Below are positions 58,715-64,000 of a stretch of 64,000 nt of DNA, in pieces (the stretch's first letter is position 1; every line of letters begins with the position of its first letter). The position numbers and the translations under genes were made by a program. Under the pieces are notes generated by a model that saw nothing but the letters and a program-made list of their open reading frames with translations, did no database searches and was not told where the DNA came from. Origin of the DNA: Paralvinella palmiformis (taxonomy: Eukaryota; Annelida; Polychaeta; Terebellida; Alvinellidae); assembly GCA_025642065.1 (NCBI GenBank), contig JAODUP010000578.1, positions 186,001-250,000 on the forward strand, read 5' to 3'.

Positions 58715-59458
58715 ATAAGGTATTGATGTTTAAATTTTCCGAGACCAATAACATTAATTGTATCTACAAGTTGTTATTATATCTCTAAACCTAGGATGCC
58801 AATAAGGCGGCCATTATACAGACTGTAATGTAAAGCATCCAGAATGGCAATCTGACCTGACCTGAAATGCAAAACGGATTAACCAGAAGTTGTAACCCAT
58901 TTCTGGATATAAATAAAAAAATTATCTGTAAAATATTCGCCGTTTTCAACCTTTTATAAATGATGTATGTTAAATTCGTCATATGACAACCATAGAATCA
59001 TCTAGGTAGCAAGGTGAAGGTCAAAACAGAAAAAAATGACAAGCTGTCATTTAAAGTCTGTTTTATGATTATGTACGGTAATTTAACATATATAATACCA
59101 TCGTATTATAATCACATGCATATAAGTCTAGATTCATACATATTTGGTCTGACTTAACAAATTAATTCCCTCGACGCAATTTAAATGTTCCAACAACTTG
59201 TGTATAGAATACACAATAAATATTTAGTTTTATTACGGTAATAATAACCCTGGTATCCGCAGTCAAGAAAATATCCCGTGATGACATTTATTATTAAATT
59301 TTAACTAAAATGTAGGTGCATCTAGGACCATATTTCAATAGAATACAATACGTGATTTATCGCAAATTTGGCGGAATTTACAATTCATTCGTTGTATGAA
59401 TATATTATCACGAAATCAAATGCAACCATTTCTTTGCAACAGATAATTAGGTGTTTAC

Positions 59459-59572
59459 CTGTTGAGGTGCATGTATTACCAGTGTAGCCTTCCCGACAAG
59501 CGCACTCGCATGTTTCCGGCTCTAAAGTGCCACCATTTTCACAGGATTTTGTTCCACATTTGGGATTGGTCG
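59459..59572 (-). CDS. EGF-like exon, unit 1
   Basis: 114 bp, phase 1 at both ends, acceptor ATTTCAG and donor GTAAACACC. It encodes TNPKCGTKSCENGGTLEP, ETCECACREGYTGNT and CTST with six Cys and the GY.G.xC ending of an EGF-like domain. Phase 1-1 makes it a self-contained, shuffleable module. The same module appears at 61298 and 63271, so it is one repeat of a larger secreted or membrane protein. Neighbouring exons are outside or unrecognised. A single-exon EGF with this C..C..GG.L spacing also occurs at the C-terminus of some secreted proteases, so the parent protein is open. Confidence 0.85.
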
Positions 59573-59937
59573 CTGAAATGAGAATCGTACTTACCACTTG
59601 AAGTAATAGTTAGTGAATGAAATTGAAATGAATGTTCCCGAAACACGTTCCAGAGTTTTCACTCTTTATATTTTGTTTTGGATGTCTTAACACTTCCAGT
59701 CAACGGTAAGAAGTTAATGGGGTAATTTGGAACTAATGTTAACATTGTTATGTTGTGATTTTTGGAAACTTTTCTCTTAAAAAACAGTTCATGTCAATAA
59801 ATGGTCAAATTATTGTCCATCACTTTATTTTGATGGATGAAACAAAATTATGTTTATCCTTTTGATTGCGTAATTACCAGAAAGTGGGACCAAGCTTTTG
59901 TCAAGTGTCTGTATATTTGTATTAGGTGATGTATATA

Positions 59938-60648
59938 CAGTCATTTCCTTTTAAGCCGCACGCCACTAATCCGGCCGCAACGCAGTCCGCACGATATTTC
60001 TAGGGAACGAACCCCACACGTGCTAAAATACTGCGATAATCCGGTTATTCGTGTTTCCGTTTCCGCAGCGGCCTCTTTGGAACGAAAAACACGTATTGCA
60101 TGTTATTCAATTTCGTTAACCCGACCGTGAGTAACTTCATTTTGTCGTTGCTAGTGACAACTACCATGAATATTTTAACCAATTTAGTGTCACAAATTAG
60201 AGATCTGTGTTTTCACACTTCGTGCTCAACAAAATAATGTGTTCGAACGGTCAATTAGCACTTATGCCACCACAGAGAGGGTCGCTTTTAATTGTGTTGT
60301 GCTTTGTGTTGTAGTTATATCAAGGTCTATGTAATGACAGTAAAACACAACCGTGATAAAACTATTAGCCTTTGTTTACTGGAACAATTAATATTCTGTT
60401 TGGTCTAGTTTATTACCTGTAAAAATGACACCTTTTTTAAAAATCATCTATATAAAATGATTGGCACGTGGAGCAAGTTTTACATAAGAAACATATTGTG
60501 AAACTGTGTGCTATGATTTCATAAAATATACATATACCCATAATTTATGAATAGTAAAGCAGAATTGGTTGATTCAACAATCCGCACGATTCGTTAATCT
60601 GCAAGATTTCAATGTGAACACGACGTGCGTATGACCGGACGTGACTAT
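59938..60648. mobile_element. Probable pogo/Tigger-like MITE
   Basis: TATACAGTCATTTCCTTTTA and AGCCGCACGCC at the left; the right end complement reads GTCACGTCCGGTCATACGCACG. AATCCGCACGAT-type motifs occur near both ends. The interior is AT-rich with no ORF. Present only in the intron between EGF units 1 and 2. Confidence 0.5.
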
Positions 60649-61297
60649 ATATATATATACACTATGTGTTATTATATTTATATGCCTATGATGCCAATAA
60701 GGCGGTCATTATATAAATTATAATATAAAGTATCCCGAATGGTGTAACCTGACCTCACCTGAAACGCAAAACGAATTTTACAGAAGTTGGATACCAATAA
60801 AATAGGTCTATAGTCAAAATCTATATTTTAATATGATGCTTATATCGATATCTGCAAGATATTCGCTGTTGTATGTTAAATACGTCTTGTGACAACCATA
60901 GGATCTATGTAGTAGGGTGAAGGTCAAAGGTCAAATAATCGCCGCCATTTTAAGTCGGTTTTATGTCCAAGTAGGGCAATTTAAAAGATTATGTATTTTA
61001 TTATTATTACATAGATCTAAGTCTATATTCATACATATTTAGCCTGCTCGAACTAATTACTTCCTTCGTCGCTATTTAATATTTCTATCAGCATGTGTTT
61101 GGAGTACCCAATAAATATTTAGTTTTATTACGGTGGTAATTACCCTTGTATTCGCCAGATATCTATACATGCATTCAAGAAAATATATCGTGATAACATT
61201 TATTATTATATTTTAGCAAATATATATACTTATATAGGCGATAAATAGGTTGGCTGATATATTAAGACCATTTTTCAACAAATAATCAGGTGTTTAC

Positions 61298-61411
61298 CTG
61301 TTGAGTTGCATGAATTACCAGTGTAGCCTTGAAGACAAACGCACTCGCATGTTTTCGGGTCTAGAGTGCCGCCATTTTCACAGAATTTTGTTCCACATTT
61401 GGGATTGGTCG
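61298..61411 (-). CDS. EGF-like exon, unit 2
   Basis: Same length, phases, acceptor and donor as unit 1. TNPKCGTKFCENGGTLDP, KTCECVCLQGYTGNS and CNST. All six Cys are kept, with several replacements in the loops. The flanking intron is also similar to units 1 and 3. Confidence 0.85.
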
Positions 61412-61439
61412 CTGAAATGAGAATCGTACTTACCACTTG

Positions 61440-62160
61440 AAGTAATAGTTAGTGAATGAAACTGAAATGAATGTTAACGAAATACGTTCCACAGTTTTTG
61501 CTCTTTATATTTTGTTTTGTGTGTCTTAAAACTCCCAGTCAATGCCAAAAAACTTAATGGGGTAATTTGGAACTAATGCGCTGAGTAGTGCTGCAACTAT
61601 ATTATTTGCACCAAGCTCGACACTTATTAGCATTGATCCAACGGTAGGAGACGTGTGATTTTTTGTTTTAAATTAAAAACAAATATCTAGCAACAAAATT
61701 GTGACTAATAAGGAACTAGCAGATCTGTTGAAAACTTTCAATTTCGAGGAATCAGGCTAGTAAATAGTTTTCGATTGAAATTTATAAGTACTCTAAAATT
61801 CCTGCAGAGTTTCAAGAGCTAACAAATTCAGAAAATATATTTATTTCGAGGTTTTAAATTTTAATATCACCGCATTTTCCCAGCATTTTATTTAAATGGC
61901 AAATAAAAATAAACAAAAATGTTAAACAATTGGCTAATACCTTAATTTAACAACAATATATGGTGTTTAATGTCGGCAGATTTTGAGTTAACTTCCGGTC
62001 ACTGAAGAGATCCGTAGAACAACACACTAATGTACTCTGTACGTCATGGTTCACTGTTGTCTTGTTTTTTTAATAAAAATGTTGTTCATATTATTTGTGA
62101 TCATATTTAGTTGTTTAGTCCGTATGACAACAACATGACAATTTACGTTGTTTATCAATC
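61440..62160. other. Intron between EGF units 2 and 3, no exon recognised
   Basis: It shares AACTAATGCGCTGAGTAGTG and AATAAGGAACTAGCAGATCT with sequence at 63545-63960, showing duplication of the intron with the exon. Confidence 0.7.
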
Positions 62161-62411
62161 GATTGTTTTGTATAAGGCGATGTATCAACATTCGTATGAC
62201 AACTATCCCGAGAGAGATTATTGATGATGCTGGTGATTATGCTATTGATCGTAGTAGCTGTGATGATGATGTTGATGTTGGTGATGGCAATGATGATGGT
62301 GATATTGATATTGATAGCGGCCATAATGATGATGATGATGAAGACATTAAAAAATAATCATGATATTGCCGTCCGATGATGATAATATTGATGACGATGA
62401 TAATAATAGAC

Positions 62412-62578
62412 TACGCCATGGTCTAGATGGTAGTACGGTTGGTCATAGACCTATAGGCAACAGGTTTAAACCACACCTTGCTTTATCTGAGGAATGCTTC
62501 ATCTTTCGCTTCGCTCCAATATCAATTGGCCCATTTAACCTGCCTGTGTACAAAAGTGGCCGCAAAATAACACATTAC
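62412..62578 (+). repeat. SINE family A, diverged
   Basis: CATGGTCTAGATGGTAGTAC, GGTTTAAACCACACC, TTCATCTTTCGCTTCGCTCC, GCCCATTTAACCTGCC. Confidence 0.75.
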
Positions 62579-62659
62579 GATAATAACAAAACTAATAATA
62601 ATGTATTTTGGTTATTTGTTATTATGTTGGTTTTTATATCTAAAATGGTTATACATCTA

Positions 62660-62752
62660 TATATCTTTGACTTCACTTCATTATCTCTGGAGGTTGTTCA
62701 GCCCATTTAGCATACCGTGTGCACAAAACACCAATAATCAATCAATCAATCA
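62660..62752 (+). repeat. SINE family A tail
   Basis: TTTGACTTCACTTCATTATC, GGAGGTTGTTCAGCCCATTT, GTGCACAAAACACC and an AATC-repeat end. Confidence 0.75.
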
Positions 62753-63270
62753 CCACGAAAGGTGAGTTAAGAATTTAATCAGTCTATTCCTCCTCTATTT
62801 TACGGCGTTAATCCATTAAAAATGGAATATTTTGCTTTAAAAACAGCTATGATGTCATCATATTGTAATAAAATAAATACAAGTCTAGATTCCTATATGT
62901 TTGGTCTGCTTCGAATTACCTCGTTCGTCGCTATTTAAACTTTCCATTAACATGTGTATTGAATACACAAAATATATTTGGTTTTATTACGGTGGTAGTT
63001 ACTCTTGTAATCGCCTAGTATCTAAACAAGTATTCTAGAAAATATCCCGAGATATCATTTATTACAAAGTCTTCGCTAAAATATGGGCTATATAGGCGAT
63101 AAATATGTTAGTTGTGTGTAGGACCATATTTCAGTAGAATGCGTTTCGTGAATCATAAAAAAAACTTGGCGGAAGTTAAAATTAATTCATTGTAGAGCTT
63201 TGGGTATGAATATGTTATTACGAAATCAAATGCAACTGTTTCTTTGCAACAGATAATTAGGTGTGTTTAC

Positions 63271-63384
63271 CTGTTAACTTGCATGTAAAACCAGTGTAGC
63301 CTGCCCGGCAAGCGCACTCGCATGTTTCCAGATCTAGGGTGCCGCCATTTTCACAGGATTTTTTCCCGCATTTGGGATTGGGGG
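63271..63384 (-). CDS. EGF-like exon, unit 3
   Basis: 114 bp, phase 1-1. PNPKCGKKSCENGGTLDL, ETCECACRAGYTGFT and CKLT with all six Cys. Spacing from unit 2 is about 1.97 kb and from unit 2 to unit 1 about 1.84 kb. The adjoining sequence to 64000 matches the unit 2 upstream intron, so a further unit probably lies beyond the window. Confidence 0.85.
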
Positions 63385-63565
63385 CTGAAATGAGAATCGT
63401 ACTGACCACTTGAAATAATAGATTAGTGAATGAAACTGAAATGAATGTTACCGAAATACATTCAGAGTTTTTGCACTTCATATTGAGGTTTGGGTGTTTT
63501 AATACTCCCAGTCAATGGTAAGAAGTTAATGGGATAATTTGGAACTAATGTGCTGAGTAGAATAC

Positions 63566-63763
63566 AGGTCATTTCGGGATAAGATCGAATCGGGACAAGA
63601 CCAAATCGGGACAAGACCAAATCGGGACAAGACCAAGTAATATTATATTTACCACATAACATAATGTTGATATACCAGGAAACATGTAAGTTAAGTAACT
63701 TTCTATATTAAATAATTTTCACTTGGTCTTGTCCCGACTCGGTCTTGTCCGAAAATGACCCCA
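63566..63763. mobile_element. Inverted-repeat MITE with CGGGACAAGACCAA termini
   Basis: Left arm AGGTCATTTCGGGATAAGAT then (CGGGACAAGACCAAAT)n, present about three times. The right arm TTGGTCTTGTCCCGACTCGG TCTTGTCCGAAAATGACC is its inverted partner. Absent from the equivalent place in EGF unit 2, so it was inserted after the duplication. Confidence 0.8.
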
Positions 63764-64000
63764 CACTCCTGAGTAGTGCTTCCATACAACTATATTAGAT
63801 TATTTGCACCAAGATGAAAACTTGTTAATATTGGTCTGCCAGTAGTAGCTTTGTGATTTTTAGAATTTTTCAATTCCACAACTACAACAAATATGACTAA
63901 TAAGGAACTAGCAGATCTCTTGAAAACCTTCAAACCCGAAGCATCAGGCTAGTAAATAGTTTTTGATTCAAAGTTATAAGTACCCTAAAATTCCTGTAGA

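Larger units (their letters stand above)
57136..59458. other. Non-coding stretch before the first EGF exon
   Basis: No exon recognised. A segment at 57770-57830 (ATTCGTATCACAATTATCCC, GAGAGAGATCATAAATGATG) repeats at 62190-62250. A diverged family A SINE (-) lies at 58484-58625 and AT/GT runs at 58651-58714. Confidence 0.55.

Overview
The window looks like accessory-rich, intron-containing animal DNA, most likely from a mollusc or another lophotrochozoan. Support for this is the split genes with GT-AG introns, the very dense (AT)n, (GT)n, (CT)n and trinucleotide microsatellites, several tRNA-derived SINE families, and decayed LINE, BEL/Pao, Tc1-like and THAP elements. The species cannot be fixed from sequence alone. 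No bacterial operons, rRNA genes, functional tRNA genes or CRISPR arrays were seen. All exon coordinates below come from reading frame, splice consensus and phase matching; none has transcript support.

Layout. 1-6500: no recognisable gene; a four-unit minisatellite, a MITE, SINE copies and a perfect 42-bp palindrome. 6522-14560 (+ strand): four short helical coding exons (7623, 8335, 11989, 14361) forming two paralogous pairs, all entered in phase 1. A 25-nt start exon at 6522 fits them. I do not recognise the family, and this is the best candidate here for something undescribed. 15321-38403 (- strand): an almost complete ionotropic glutamate receptor gene in 17 exons whose phases all match. 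It encodes about 973 residues: signal peptide, amino-terminal domain, split ligand-binding domain, M1, pore loop, M3, M4 and a cytoplasmic tail on a separate last exon. Its introns carry a LINE fragment, a G-rich minisatellite, a THAP-type DNA transposon, a broken Tc1-like transposase and many SINEs and microsatellites.

39300-46700: retroelement debris (BEL/Pao integrase on -, BEL/Pao reverse transcriptase on +, a LINE endonuclease on -) and a TIR-bounded MITE. 46737-48624 (- strand): the two 3' exons of a C2H2 zinc-finger protein with an AT-hook-like basic motif. 48625-57400: SINEs, MITEs and a nested transposon stack, in which a TIR element with a short decayed ORF holds a LINE, which in turn holds SINEs. 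57600-64000 (- strand): tandemly duplicated units of roughly 1.9 kb, each with one 114-bp phase 1-1 EGF-like exon. They are probably part of a larger secreted or membrane protein gene that runs off the window.

The real genes are separate and show no operon-like functional link. The main biology is one neuronal-type receptor gene, one nuclear zinc-finger gene, one EGF-repeat gene and an unrecognised small-protein locus, in a repeat-driven landscape where microsatellites and transposons often sit right against splice sites.
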